Positions 1 to 12,100 of a DNA stretch of 64,000 nt are shown here, piece after piece. Made by a program: the position numbers and the translations under genes. The stretch comes from Siphonodentalium dalli (taxonomy: Eukaryota; Mollusca; Scaphopoda; Gadilida; Siphonodentaliidae): contig CP136069.1 in assembly GCA_032622095.1 (NCBI GenBank), positions 186,049,122 to 186,113,121 on the forward strand. The letters run 5' to 3'. The notes under the pieces are model-generated. The model did not search any database. It was not told where the DNA came from and saw only the letters and a program-made list of their open reading frames with translations. Position 1 is the first letter of the stretch, and every line of letters begins with the position of its first letter.

Positions 1-1184
1 AAACCGTAAACAAATTATTAATTGAAATATTGTTTTGTGTATAGTTAATATGGTGCATGGCACTGACGAAAAGCTGGACTGGGTGTTTACAAGGTGTCCA
101 TGTGAAAAATTAGTGCAGAGTACAGTGGTCGCAAAATATTATTATTTAAATAAGACTGTATAAAGATTATCTGCGCCTGCCACATATCAACCACTTGACC
201 ATGGTTGAACGGCGGTATGGTATAACCGGTGTCATTAACGCCCTACAACCTTGTTAAAGGGGGATGATTAATTAGAGCGTAGCTGTAGTACGTTACTAAT
301 AGCTTGCGATTGATTCAGTTATAACATGTGTCCCAGAATTGGATCCGTATCTCCGAGATTATCCACCATTCCATAAATATATCAGAACAAAATCACAGCA
401 TCGCAGGCGTTTCGATCAAAAGAATAGCAGACTCCGTAACTGGGCAACATGGTTCTCAAATCACGATGAAAATTGAAGAATATGATCAATCGTCCTTTCC
501 ACAGGTACTTGTACGTTGTAGCCATCAAACTTGTTACTGACTCATGACTGATCTGTGACGTCATAACTCTGACCAATTTCTACAGAATTGGATGTCTCGT
601 AATCAGAGTCACCAGTGTTTGACTGTTGTGAATTAATTGGGCGGTTTATAATGATGTGAAATTTAAGTATCTGTCTTTTGTAATTCACAATACTGTAACA
701 TGTAACCACACTGCACTCAATGACTTTTGAACTTGGTCTTCTCAGTTCACCGAAAATTGCTGATAAATGATATCCCCCGTTATTTTTTCGGAGGTTATAT
801 ATCATCTTGTCCCGTCCATGCACAACCATAATCCACACAGTGCTGGCAATATTCCAGGTTATTGAGAAGCCAGTTAGGTCCAATTATTAGCTAAACCAAG
901 AAAAGTTTCATTGAACATCAAAAAGCACATGGGTCGTCAACCGGAAGCACAATTTCGGGATCCCACAATTTCGTACTATTAACCTCGTACCATAATGCCT
1001 TATTTAAGTTGTTTTCTTGGTGTGTTTTTTGCTTGCGTTCTCTCTCCCTCTTTATCTCCCCCTTTCTCTCTATCTCTCTAAGGGTGGCCATGATAGAGAT
1101 TGGATAGTTGGGTAGTAGTGATAATTATTTATTTCGTTGATAACAAGAATAAACACATAAGAACATTAACATGAACTTGAATGA
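1..1184. other. 5' flank, no gene recognised
   Basis: Short open frames occur on both strands (about 70 residues near 328-540, about 113 near 542-883) but none resembles a known protein or has splice-site support. A CT-rich run lies near 1040-1080. I see no other structure here. Confidence 0.5.
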
Positions 1185-1194
1185 ATATGAGAAA

Positions 1195-1330
1195 TTACGA
1201 TGACTGAATGTGACGAACGGAGTGACGGAATGAATATGATGAATGAATATGATGAATGAATATGACGAACGAATATGACGTCATGAATATGACGGAATGA
1301 ATATGATGAATGAATATGACTCTATTGCAT
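1195..1330 (+). repeat. Short tandem repeat, GAATATGA-based
   Basis: Imperfect tandem copies of gaatgaatatgatgaatgaa and gaatatgacg variants with period about 12-20 bp. It also reads open on the minus strand, as expected for such a repeat. A larger variable-number locus is possible. Confidence 0.75.
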
Positions 1331-1419
1331 GTAAGGACATACGCACCGCCAATAAACACTGTTAAAATATATTTCGGCCAGTTTGACCGAAGTTGAATTT
1401 TACAAAAAGTGAGCATATT

Positions 1420-2135
1420 ATATCATCACTATTGAAACAGGTATTCCACGAAGCACCAGATCAGATATGGACCCCAGGAGGACAATGCGAGCCCATGTAA
1501 ACCTTCCGGGAAATTAATAACGTATTTGTGTACCGTATCTTAGATTTTCAAACCAGAGCTGTTTTTCTCCGAAAAGAGTTATAATTGTGGAAATATCTAA
1601 AATACGTAATTGTGAGATGTAAATTGTACATATTGATAAATATTGCCTGTTGTGTTGGAAGCAAACAGTACTAAATTATAACATTATAAAAGATGTATTA
1701 AAGGTAAACAAAGTCTTCCAAACAACTCCATTCAGTTTGTATATTTATTCCATAATAAAACATATTCATATTAATTATTACATTATATACGTTTGTTCGT
1801 TAAAAGTTATAACTGAGATATCATTTATAATTATAATTAATAATATCTTCCTCGATCTAAACATTCTTATATTATGAGATACAGCATTACATATACAACT
1901 ATTGACAATGCAGTAGAATAGGAATGTGCTGTAGTATGTAAACCTGCTACATGTATACTATGACAAGCTACGTACATTGGTACAATATGGCAGCATATTA
2001 TAAACAATGACTCACCATATACCATTGTATATATTGTAAATAATAAATTAATCGAAGGATGTAAATTCCATTGTAGATGCGCATGCACGAGACCCACAAC
2101 ATGGTAAATAGCATTGTGGTTGAAGGTCAAAGTGA
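1420..2135. other. AT-rich stretch without recognisable genes
   Basis: The sequence is AT-rich, with short frames full of I, Y and N codons, typical of random AT-rich DNA. I see no homology, repeat array or splice pattern. Confidence 0.5.
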
Positions 2136-2139
2136 AATG

Positions 2140-2580
2140 TAATAGTGGTACCTTGATTGAAAACTTCACTGGTGCTGTGATACCACCGTGGTTATACTTG
2201 GTGATACCATGGTTCACCTTGGTAGAAAAACTTTACTGTGCTACCACCGTGGTGACACCTTGGTGTCACCTTGGTAGAAAAACCATACTGTGCTACCACC
2301 ATGGTGATACCTTGTCGGGTTTGGTGCCACCATGGTTTTACCATGGTACAAAGACTTTAGTGTGCTACCATCGTGGTACCACCTTGGTGCCACCATGGTT
2401 TCACCTTGGTACAAAAACTTTACTGTGCTACCACCGTGATACCACCTTGGTACCATCGTGGTGTTTTCACCGTGATGCCACTTTACTGTGCTACCACCAT
2501 GGTGAACCAAGATGTCACCATGGTGAACCAAGGTGGTACCTTGGTGAAACCATGGTTTCACCAAGGTGACACCAAGGGGG
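2140..2580 (+). repeat. Palindrome-rich minisatellite (CCATGGTG / CCTTGGTG units)
   Basis: Degenerate repeats built from caccatggtg, caccttggtg and taccaccgtggt, spaced by 'aaaactttactgtgctac' elements about 60 bp apart. The motifs are self-complementary, so both strands look alike. A perfect 30-bp palindrome centred on CCATGG runs from 2538 to 2567. The open frames on both strands here are products of the repeat. Confidence 0.85.
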
Positions 2581-3120
2581 ATTTTTATATGGGCGTGGCA
2601 ATCGGCTACTAAACCAATTCTTATCATATTTAGTACCCACCACCGCCCCCCCCCAAATCTCTCATCACAACGACACCAATTTGGCGTCTTTAAATCACAC
2701 AATAAGATTCGTGGTATCATGGAGAATATCTCAGAAGAATGTGCATCAATTTGGTGGAATTCTGCGCTAAACTTATTTTGATAAATTTTGGTGCCCCTCT
2801 CCCCTTCCGGGCATCCCTGACGCGAACGGTGCGACTTTTGACATATTTAAACCACACCATTAGATTCCTCATATTTTGGGGATGATTATATATAAGTTTG
2901 GTGGCAATCGGCGACAATTATTTTTTCTGCCCCTCCCCCTTTCTGTCCCTCCCCTTTTCTGCCCCTGACAGCAACGGCGTCACTTTAGAAAATTCTAACC
3001 CTCGCCGTTATCTTTCTCGTAAAAAGTTACCCCTATTATACCTCTTTTGTGCCATCTAGGTGGTCCCTGTGAATTTCTATAGAACACAGACAGACAGACA
3101 GACATTCGCAATTATAGATA
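2581..3120. repeat. Probable dispersed repeat ending in (CAGA)n
   Basis: Phrases recur within the segment ('caatttggtggaattc', 'aagtttggtggcaatcggcgac', runs of 'tgcccctcccc'), and it ends in an acagacagacagacag tract near 3085-3105. A similar CAGA tail ends the repeat field near 58,770. I infer a non-autonomous dispersed element without being able to place its family. Confidence 0.4.
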
Positions 3121-3434
3121 CAGATATACAATGTATATTCATTGCAAATATGCTCTCGATTTATGCTGGAGGTAGACAATAATAAATGCATTAATCACAG
3201 TTGTCGTTTATTGTGAGTATAAATCTTGAAATGAATTTAACCCTATGTATAGAATTCATTTGTAGGCACATTTTTTTTGTCCACGTTCGAACACGCGTCA
3301 ATCCGCCCGTCCATATGTATGGGCGTGTATCCCTCCGGCATGATTATGTTGCTTGTACGCTATTGCCCATTTTCATATGTGGCGACATTCGCGATAGGAT
3401 CTTCTTAGCAACGATTGCTAGGCAACTACCCGCC

Positions 3435-3745
3435 ATCGAATTAATGCATATGACTGATATTATGTGAGTTCTAACAAACTAAACTACGCCGTGTAGCATT
3501 TTTATGGTGAAAATAATTGTTGTCAGTTTTGACCGGACTGACAAATGACCATATTTCTTACTTTCAGGGGGTGACGGTTGCTAGGGACAAACCCAAAATC
3601 TAAAAATGCACATATGACTGATATTACGGTAGCTTTAACAAACTAAACTACATCAAACAGTGGTAACTGTTGCCAGGGTCATACCCGAAATACGAAAATG
3701 CACATATGACTAATATTATGGTAGTTTTAACTAAACAATTATCCG
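3435..3745 (+). repeat. Three degenerate copies of a ~90-160 bp unit
   Basis: 'gcacatatgactgatatta' and 'aacaaactaaacta' recur near 3445, 3607 and 3698. Spacing is uneven, so this is an old tandem duplication. Confidence 0.55.
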
Positions 3746-4354
3746 TTATGCTCCATCAGTTCAGATATCGGGAATTCAAAGTGAGAGTTGAAAAGTTGTT
3801 GCTAATATTTATATAAGCCATAGACACACAGAGCTAGATGTATAATGTAAGTCATGGACCCACTCTACTATATATGAAGAACATAGGGTCAGCCACCAAT
3901 ATGTTAGCCATGGACCTAGCCTACAATAGTTAGGTTAGGACCCAGGCACATATACATAGTTATAGGACCCATGTCCATATATATATATACTATGGACGTA
4001 GGATATGTATATATATACCGCTTCTTGTAAGCCCTTATATATTGGCCTTGGATCCAGGTATCTATAGATTAGGCATACACCATTTAACCACGATGTTAGA
4101 CGGGTTATACCTGGTCACCGAGACCGCAATGGAGTGATGCCGTGTTATATAAATACAATAGTATACTCTATGGCGATGGACCCAGCCCATTATACATGTT
4201 GTATGGCATCTAAGATGCATGGTCAAGGACAATGGCACTGTTACATGGTGCACATACCCAAGTGCCCACAGGTAGACCATGTACTCAGATACCACGGTGA
4301 CATCGGTTGCTTATTCCCAGTTCCTTATTCCTTATTCGGACACATTAGATATTG
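3746..4354. other. Region with degenerate 'tggaccca' motifs
   Basis: 'catggacccA', 'taggacccA' and 'gatggacccagcc' occur irregularly between 3850 and 4190, mixed with TATATA runs. It may be a decayed minisatellite. No gene is supported; the short frames are unrecognisable. Confidence 0.35.
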
Positions 4355-6292
4355 ACCAAATAAACGGTTCGGTAGGGTTGCCCACCCCAAACTATACTAT
4401 AAAAACCGAAAACCACAACCCCTCTGAACTGTGCGGTTGCCACAGGATGTGGCAAAAGTGGCAACCATAGCCGTTTGGGTATTTATGAACCGATTTCAAC
4501 AATAAACGGTGCAGTAGGGTGGCCCACCCCATAATAAAATATAAAAACCGAAAACCGCAACCCTCTAGCCCGTGCGCTTGCCACAGGAGGTGGCCAAAGT
4601 TACAACCATAGCCGTTTGGGTATTTATGAACCGATTTTGATGAAAATAAACGGCGCGGTAGGGTGGCCCTCCCTAAACTATACTATACAAACCGAAAAGC
4701 GCACCCCTCTAGCTCGTGCGGTTGCCACAGGAGATGGCCAAAGTGGCAACCATATCCGTTTGGGTATTTATGAACCGATACTGACCAAATAAACGGTGCG
4801 GTAGGTGGCGCACCTCAAACTATACTATAGAAACCGAAAACCGCACCACACTAGTCCGTGCGGTTGCCACAGGAGGTGGCCAATGTGGCAACCATAGCCG
4901 TTTGGGTATTTATGAACCGATTTTGACCAAATAAACGGTGCGGTAGGGTTGCCCACCCAAATTATACTTAAAAACCGAAAACCGCACCCTCTAGCCCGTG
5001 CGGTTGCCACAGGAGGTGGCCAAAGTGGCAACCATATCCGTTTGGTTATTTATGAACCGATTCTGACCAAATAAATTGTGCGGTAGGGTGGCCCACCCCA
5101 AACTGTACTATAACAACCGAAAAGCGGACCCTCTATCCCGTGCGGATGCCACAGGAGATGGCCAAAGTGGCAACCATATCCGTTTGGGTATTTATGAACC
5201 GATACTGACCAAATAAACGGTGCGGTAGGTGGCGCACCTCAAACTATACTATAGAAACCAAAAACCGCACCACACTAGTCCGTGCGGTTGCCACAGGAGG
5301 TGGCCAATGTGGCAACCATAGCCGTTTGGGTATTTATGAACCGATTTTGACCAAATAAACGGTGCGGTAGGGTTGCCCACCCAAATTATACTTAAAAACC
5401 GAAAACCGCACCCTCTAGCCCGTGCGGTTGCCACAGGAGGTGGCAACAGTGGCAACCATAGCCGTTTTGGTATTTATGAACCGATTTTGATCAAATAAAC
5501 GGTGCGGTAGGGTGTCTCACCCCAAAATAAAATATAAAAACCGAAACACCGCACCCCTCTATCCCGTGCAGTTGCCACAGGAGGTGGCCAAAGTGGCAAC
5601 AATAGCCGTTTGGGTATTTGTGAACCGATTTTGAACAAATAAACGGTGCGGTAGGGTGGCCCACCCCAAACTATACTATAAAAACCGAAAACCGCAGCCC
5701 TCTAGCCCATGTGGTTGCCACAGGAGGTGGCTAAAGTTGCAACCATATCCGTTTGGGTGTTTATGAACCGATTCTGACCACATAAACGGTGCAGTAGGAT
5801 GGCCCACACCAAACTATACTATTGAAACCGAAGCGGACCCTCTAGCCCGTGCGGTTGCCACAGGAGGTGGCCAATGTGGCAACCATAGCCGTTTGGGTAT
5901 TTATGAATGGATTTTGATCAAATGAACGGTGCGGTAGGGTGGCCCACCCCAAAATGAAATATAAAAACCGAAATCCGCACCCATCTAGCCCGTGCGGTTG
6001 CCACATGAGGTGGCCAAATTGGCAACCATAGCCGTTTGGGTATTTATGAACGGATTTTGACCAAATAAATTACGCGGTATGGTGGCCCACCCCATACTTT
6101 GCTATAAAAACCGAAAACCGCATCCTTCTATCTCGTGCGGTTGCCACAGGAGGTGACCAAAGTGGCAACCATATCCGTTTTGGTATTTATGAACCGATTT
6201 TGACCAAATAAATGACGCGGTATGGTGCCCCCCCATACTTTACTATAAAAACCGAAAACCGCATCCTTCTATCTCGTGCGGTTGCCACAGCT
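4355..6292 (+). repeat. 142-bp satellite array, about 14 copies, with trimer higher-order duplication
   Basis: The unit contains 'aaataaacggtgcggtaggg', 'accgaaaaccgcaccctcta', 'gtgcggttgccacaggaggt' and 'ccgtttgggtatttatgaac'. Spacing between successive 'gtttgggtattt' motifs is 141-144 bp (4473, 4614, 4758, 4900 and so on). The block near 4740-5165 is repeated almost exactly at about 5164-5590, an offset of 424 bp or three units, so a trimer was duplicated recently. The array stops abruptly at 'gccacagctggtaccc' (about 6292), where GC-richer element sequence begins. Confidence 0.92.
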
Positions 6293-6379
6293 GGTACCCA
6301 AAATGTCAGGGGAGGTTCCCTACCCTCACCGATCCGGGCTCTCCTTTTAGATATACCCATTGTTTGTGATAAGGGGAAA

Positions 6380-8350
6380 CGAACCAAATATCACTCTGCT
6401 TGATGTGTGGTTACAGAAAAGAGAAGACACAATTATGGCACCGAGAGCAAAGAGTATACCTATCCAGGACATGTCTACTATACGCAAGCTTCGAGCCCAA
6501 GCCAAAGATCTCCCTCGAGGAGAGACTGCAAAGGAACCCAATCAGGAGAAAAGAACCGTTGAGGCACAGTGCAGTGGCGAAATGAAGCGGCGATGGGATG
6601 ACGTGCGGTGCATTGCGCGAGAAGGCCCTGGGGTCATCAGAGAACTGAGGGAGATGGGATAATTTGACCTGGATGTCCAGGTCCCGCACCAAGTGATTCT
6701 CCCGGCCGACGAACCGTGGGTTGACAGGATGAACGATGCCAAAAACGTGTGGACCAGAGTGGACCAGTTTGTGCTCCAAGACGGCCGCACCTACAGGACA
6801 CTGTAGACTGACCAAAACCTTCAGGAAGCCTGTGCTGAATTGGGCGATGAGTCCCTCGCAGACCGAGCCTTCGGGTGAACACGCAGCCAATATCATGGCT
6901 AAAGAGCACAACGGCTGGAAACCGACCCAGGCTAACCTCGGAGATGACATCCAGAAAGCCTGTGTCGAGCATGGTCATGGCGGCCTCTGGAACGCGATGG
7001 GCTACGATATAAGAGACGGCGTCAGCATCGACATGAAAGCCTGCTACCCGGCCAGCGTCCAAGGCATTGGCGAGGCCAATCCATATTTTGACAGATTATG
7101 ACACTCCACCCACCGCATGACCTGGTCGCAATCAACGGCCCCTCCCCAAGATATCGGCACCGGTTTTTCCGAGGTAAAGGAATGGGAGTTCGCCCCTAAC
7201 TGCCATCCCATCACCCCGCCTGGTTCCGAAAGCATTTCGCAGATCACACCCTGCTCGCCTTCCTGGTTGAGTCAGATCTCCTGACGAATATGAAGGTCCG
7301 TGAGGCCGTCACCACCTTTGAGCAACGAACCGAGGTCTGGCTCCCTGAAGATCGTGATCAAGGCTGCAGCATCATAGGCAAGTTCACCCAGGGCAGCAAG
7401 GCCGACGGCAAAAGACTGACACGGATGCTTGTGGTCGACAAGGAGAGCTTGACTTTTTGGTAAGGGACAAAAAAGAGGAACTCTGTTTGGCACCCCCAAA
7501 AGTGTCCTCTGAGCCACATTCTCAATGCTGGCCTAGCTTGACGGTGTGAAGGCGTACGTCGCCCCCAAATCTATGACTGTGGTGAGAAATTGTGTGTCTC
7601 CAGCTTGACTGGTGAGCCATTCCTCTCACCGGTGGGCCCGGCTCAGTGTCGTGACAAAGGGAAGCAATTGTACATGCCACAGGAACACGCCGCGTATCTA
7701 TCCAAGCCAGAATACTGTTGCCAAGCCACACCGATGGCCGAATCAACGGCGACCAGCTACAATGACTCACTGACCCGGCACCGACTGAGCTACCTTAATG
7801 GTTGCGGGGGCAGTGGCAAAACCATACGAGCGATCGAGCTCTTTGGGGTAAGAGGCCTCCTCGTGTTTTGCCCCGACCCATCGCCTCGCCAAAGAAATGC
7901 GGATCCGAGGGGTCAGAGCCAAGACATACCACAGCTTCCGATTGAGCGATCAGAATGACTGGAGGCCCGATCGCATGGGGCAGAAGTTCATCACACGTGT
8001 CATCATCTGGGACGAGGTCTGCACTGTGCCCAGGCCTATCCTGGGATGTTCTTGAACTGGCTTGACCAACACGGAGTTCAGGTAATTTGCTGCTTCCTAG
8101 ATGCCCCAGTGCCTATCCTTTACCACCCCAAGGATAGCTGAAAGCAGACCATTGACGTCGCAATCCCAGGCACGGGCGACGCCGCGCAGAGAGGAACTCG
8201 TTCTCAACGACGTCGTCGCGGTCTTTATCGCGGCCGCGGAGCGTGCTTTTAAAACCGATTGGCGCCTGGGCTATGCTCTCACCGTCTACTCGAACCAGTG
8301 TCTTACGACCCACGACCCACAGCAAATCCACAGAACCAGCCCTAAATAGT
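6380..8350 (+). pseudogene. Decayed PolB-like / SF1-type helicase element
   Basis: A GC-richer island whose coding text moves between three frames with several stops. Pieces in order: a charged N-terminal piece (6435-6662); DMKACYPAS near 7030, resembling family B polymerase motif A (D..xYP); a conserved-looking block WLPEDRDQGCSIIGKFTQGS near 7340-7400; GCGGSGKT near 7804, a Walker A P-loop; RVIIWDEVCTVP near 7997-8032, a Walker B; and LGYALTVYSNQCLT near 8265-8305, resembling the final SF1 helicase motifs. This order suggests one large polymerase-helicase polyprotein of a mobile or virus-like element, shortened and inactivated by frameshifts and deletions. Family assignment is inference. 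No intact frame remains. Confidence 0.65.
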
Positions 8351-8682
8351 ATATCGTTGGTCCAGGACCCTTTCTATGACATGGACACAGTAGTTACGAA
8401 AACGTCATTGGATGCAGTTCCATATAGATAGGTCATGAAATATGGTAACTATGTGTTGGTAATGGGCCCATGGCTGCCCATGTAAATCGGAAATAGGCCC
8501 TTGTAAATGACCCATACTCATGTATTGACATATATGTAGTTATGGCATGGATAGGAAGGAGTGTTATATGATACATTAACAAACATTGCGATAACATATG
8601 CTAAGTGTGTCGGAATATTATGGACAAATAGGTCGCCTTGACTCACTTACGATGGTGGTAACATGGATTTTTTCTTTTCAGT
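8351..8682. other. Spacer upstream of gene; possible promoter or 5' UTR region
   Basis: AT-rich sequence with no coding signal. An acceptor-like tract (ttttttcttttcag) ends at 8681. If real, it suggests a transcribed 5' exon or intron upstream of exon 1. I cannot mark a promoter. Confidence 0.35.
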
Positions 8683-8780
8683 GAAGATTTGGTAATATTA
8701 ATCGAATGCTGAAGATTTGGTAAATTTAGTCGAATGTTGAAGATTTGGTGTTATTAGTCAAATGATGCATTTGGTCAGTG
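8682..8780 (+). repeat. ~28-bp degenerate repeat with GT-like junctions just upstream of exon 1
   Basis: 'tgaagatttggtaatatt', 'tgaagatttggtaaattt' and 'tgaagatttggtgttatt' occur about 28 bp apart. The first copy directly follows an acceptor-like tract, and each copy contains TTTG|GTAA or GTGT, resembling a donor. This may be another splice-junction-derived array, but no flanking exon can be verified. Confidence 0.45.
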
Positions 8781-8784
8781 AGCA

Positions 8785-9123
8785 ATGTGCCTGGATTCTC
8801 CCTCTGCAGTTTTAGTCGCTGAAACAATAACATTATGTTTTAATGTCCTTTTCCAGTTCATATGCACTCTCTTGGCGCATGCGTTGCTTAGCACACCGAG
8901 CGCTGGTTTATCGGGAACACGACCCACACTGAACTACACGAACGAGAAGGTTCTGTTGGCAGGGAAATTCGTGCTCTATTGGAATTCAAACGAGACCCAC
9001 ATCACGCTGGAGACACATGTGGCTACCACGGGATGGGTGGGGTTAGGAATATCCAAAAACGGGGACATGAGTCCGTCAGATGTCGCCATTGGATGGGTCA
9101 AGAACGGTGAAACATTCTTCCAC
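8785..9123 (+). CDS. MOXD1: Exon 1: signal-like N-terminus and first part of DOMON domain
   Basis: The exon encodes residues 1-113. A hydrophobic run (FNVLFQFICTLLAHALL) could serve as signal peptide. It is followed by DOMON-type sequence with VLYWN, WVGLGISKNGDM and SDVAIGWVKNGETFF, which matches the MOXD1/DBH DOMON domain. The donor is CAC|gtgagt at 9124, phase 0. The Met at 8785 has a purine at -3. The 5' end is uncertain: a strong pyrimidine-rich acceptor (tgtccttttccag) ends at 8856. The true coding exon may therefore start at 8857, with the initiator Met in an upstream exon I cannot identify. Confidence 0.82.
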
Positions 9124-12100
9124 GTGAGTATACGCCCATGAGATATAAGTGTATGTCGTTATTAATGATAAATGAACCATTAAAATAACGCATTATGCAG
9201 TGCACGTGCATCGCGCTCCCATATTCCCCAGCTGCAACAAATTCGTGCGCATATCAGGGTTATTATACTGACAAGGTCAATCGACACCAAACCAAGTACT
9301 CCATTAACGCAAGAATGCTGCGAAACAGTCGCAGTGCTCAAATAATGTCACATTTATGCGCGATATTTGAACAGCAAATAACTCTACAAGTCCCACTCCG
9401 CTTAGCTCGAAACCTAGCCATAACTCATAATATCAGCGTTAACAGCGACTACATGTCGTAACCTGTAACCACTGGGCTGTAACCATCGGGCTACCGAACT
9501 ACACTATTCAGGATTCGCGCTGTCGTGTGTAAGTTCTTCAATTGTACACACAATGAAAATGTCAATCCTCCCTGATACGACATAAATAAACCCACACAGT
9601 ATAAGCCTATTCGGGTATAGACAATATAACACACATTCTTGCTAGCGAGAATTACGAACGAGACTTGCCTATCTACTTTCTGGTTACGGGCATCAAATTT
9701 CTTAAATAAATTTGTTATTGCCAGAGTAGTTATTTCGTGGGAGAATCTGCATTCAGAATCCGAAACCGATTACAGGGCGGTGCAAAATCGAGATTACACG
9801 GATTCTTGGTCAGATTTTGAAATCCACTGGTACTAGGTTTAATGTTCTCCCAGCGTCAAACATCGCTAAAGTATTTGCCACAAGTGTCATTTGTATCTTA
9901 TATTTATAATGTTCATGTTTGTGGTGAAAGTCATGCTTTCTTCTATGTGTATATACATGGCACCTAGTTAGCTGCCAATCCGACTTAATCACATATTTTT
10001 TTTCAAGATAAAACGTGTTTATTGATGAGGGCAAGAATTGCTAACAGCTCTAGATCTCCTGAGTCAAATTCCGAAGACGTTGTGGAGAACACACGAAACT
10101 TGTCAGTTGTACAGGGACGTGGCGACAGGGGTTGTCTACCCCCCCCCCCTCGAGCTTTGCTACATTTCCAAAAGATAGAAATTTCATTCCTGACACAACA
10201 TTAATTGGACATTAATTTGACACCATATATAGGTTGGAATTGTTCTCATCGTTTGATTTTGGTAATTCTCCAATTCTAGTGTCAGGTTGGATATTTCCAA
10301 GGGGGTGCTAAGGGAATTCTGCGAACCTGATAGGAAGTCCTCTAGCCACGTCACTAGAATGTGTACGTGTGGGTATTTAATCAAATAAGTTGACTGACAT
10401 TTCCACAGTATAATCATGCGATCCTAAAATAATCTTTACATTTGTGGGATTGGGAGATGCAGCTCACGTGCGATCACGAGACCACAACATTAGTTACATG
10501 GGCAAACTGTTATTTTCCAACTAATGCGCAGCACGTGGCCAAAAAGTACCTGTGTTCGGCACTCCAGAGACTATTGGGCAAAACGACTGCATTTACCGAA
10601 ACAAAACATTTTAAATATAGATAGTACGTATATCTGGTAATCCATATCCATATCATATAATCCTACTATTTCTTGAATAAGAAGGAACTTACATACAGTA
10701 ATGCCCTAAATAATCGACTCCTTAACCACAGCAGAATTATGGGGGATTTTTCAGGCTTGTTGCCATTCATCGGATAGCTCTCAGTGAGGGCTTTCCGGTC
10801 CCACAGCGTTACTATCAATAACATTATTATTTGGCTAATTTCAGTAAAATTCTCCCCGTTTACACTCGATAACACATTTAATATTCTTTGATATGAATCA
10901 TTTATAGTCTGCAATAATTTGTACTCAGGGACGGATTCTTATGTTATATTGTGTTTTTTAACTCCGATGTGGGGAAATCTCGGTTTGTTTACATTATGAA
11001 TGTTCTGATTCCGATTACGGAATCAGAATCGGAATCCAGATTACGACGAAATAACGATTACGATCTGTTCGTTTACTGATTCTGGTCTGTTTACCGAACC
11101 ACGTCGTACGGAGTGTAATCCGTAATCTGAATACAGATTCTCCCACGAAATAACGGCTCTGTATTTCTCCAAACCGTGATTATATGAAAGTTGCGGTAGC
11201 GGGGTTAACGACCTCATATTTGGAGACTCGCCGGAAACTGGAGATTATGCAGGTATGTTTGGCATACCCAAATTTAAAGTGGTACAAAACAATGGTAAAT
11301 GGCACATTTGCCACATAAAACTTTATGGCCAGCGCGGACCTTGCCGTTTTATACAATGCCACTTAATTCAGATAAATAAAGGTGTAATGCCGATCTCACT
11401 TCACATCAAGCACACGCAGACTGTATATATTGTCGTTAACTTTAAAGAACTACCATGCTACGTGACATTTCATTATGCCTTTAACTGTGATATGCCTTTA
11501 ACTTTAAAGGATCGACATGCTGTGGGAAATTTTGAGTAGTTTACATTTTAATGTATGTATTGTCGTTAGAGACCATTATGCAACCAGACATTTCAAACCA
11601 ATCGTTATGCCGTCAACTTTGAAGGCTGTTCATGATAGGGGTCGTTTTGAGCACGTTATAATGCTTTTAACCGGACTATGCCTTTAACTTTAAAGGATCC
11701 CCATGCTTCTTGACATATCAAAACAGTTATTATGCCTTTAATGCATTTAGCATTGATGGTTTTCCATGCTGGGGGACATTTCGGGCCAGTTATTATTCTT
11801 TTAACCGGTCTTATTCCTTTAAATTGAAAGGATCCCTTGCTTCTGGACATTTAACAGGACTGCCTTTAACTTTGATGGGTCGCCATTCTGCGGAACATTT
11901 AGAGCCAGTTATTATGACTCTAACCGTACTATGCATTTGACATTGAAAGATCGCCATGCGACGGAACATTTCTAGTGAGTTATATTACGCCTTTAACCGG
12001 ACTATGCCATTAACGATAAAGGAACGCTATTCGACTGGACTTTCGGAGAGGCAGTCATTATGCCTTTATCCGGAATAATGTTATGCCTTTAATAATGAAG

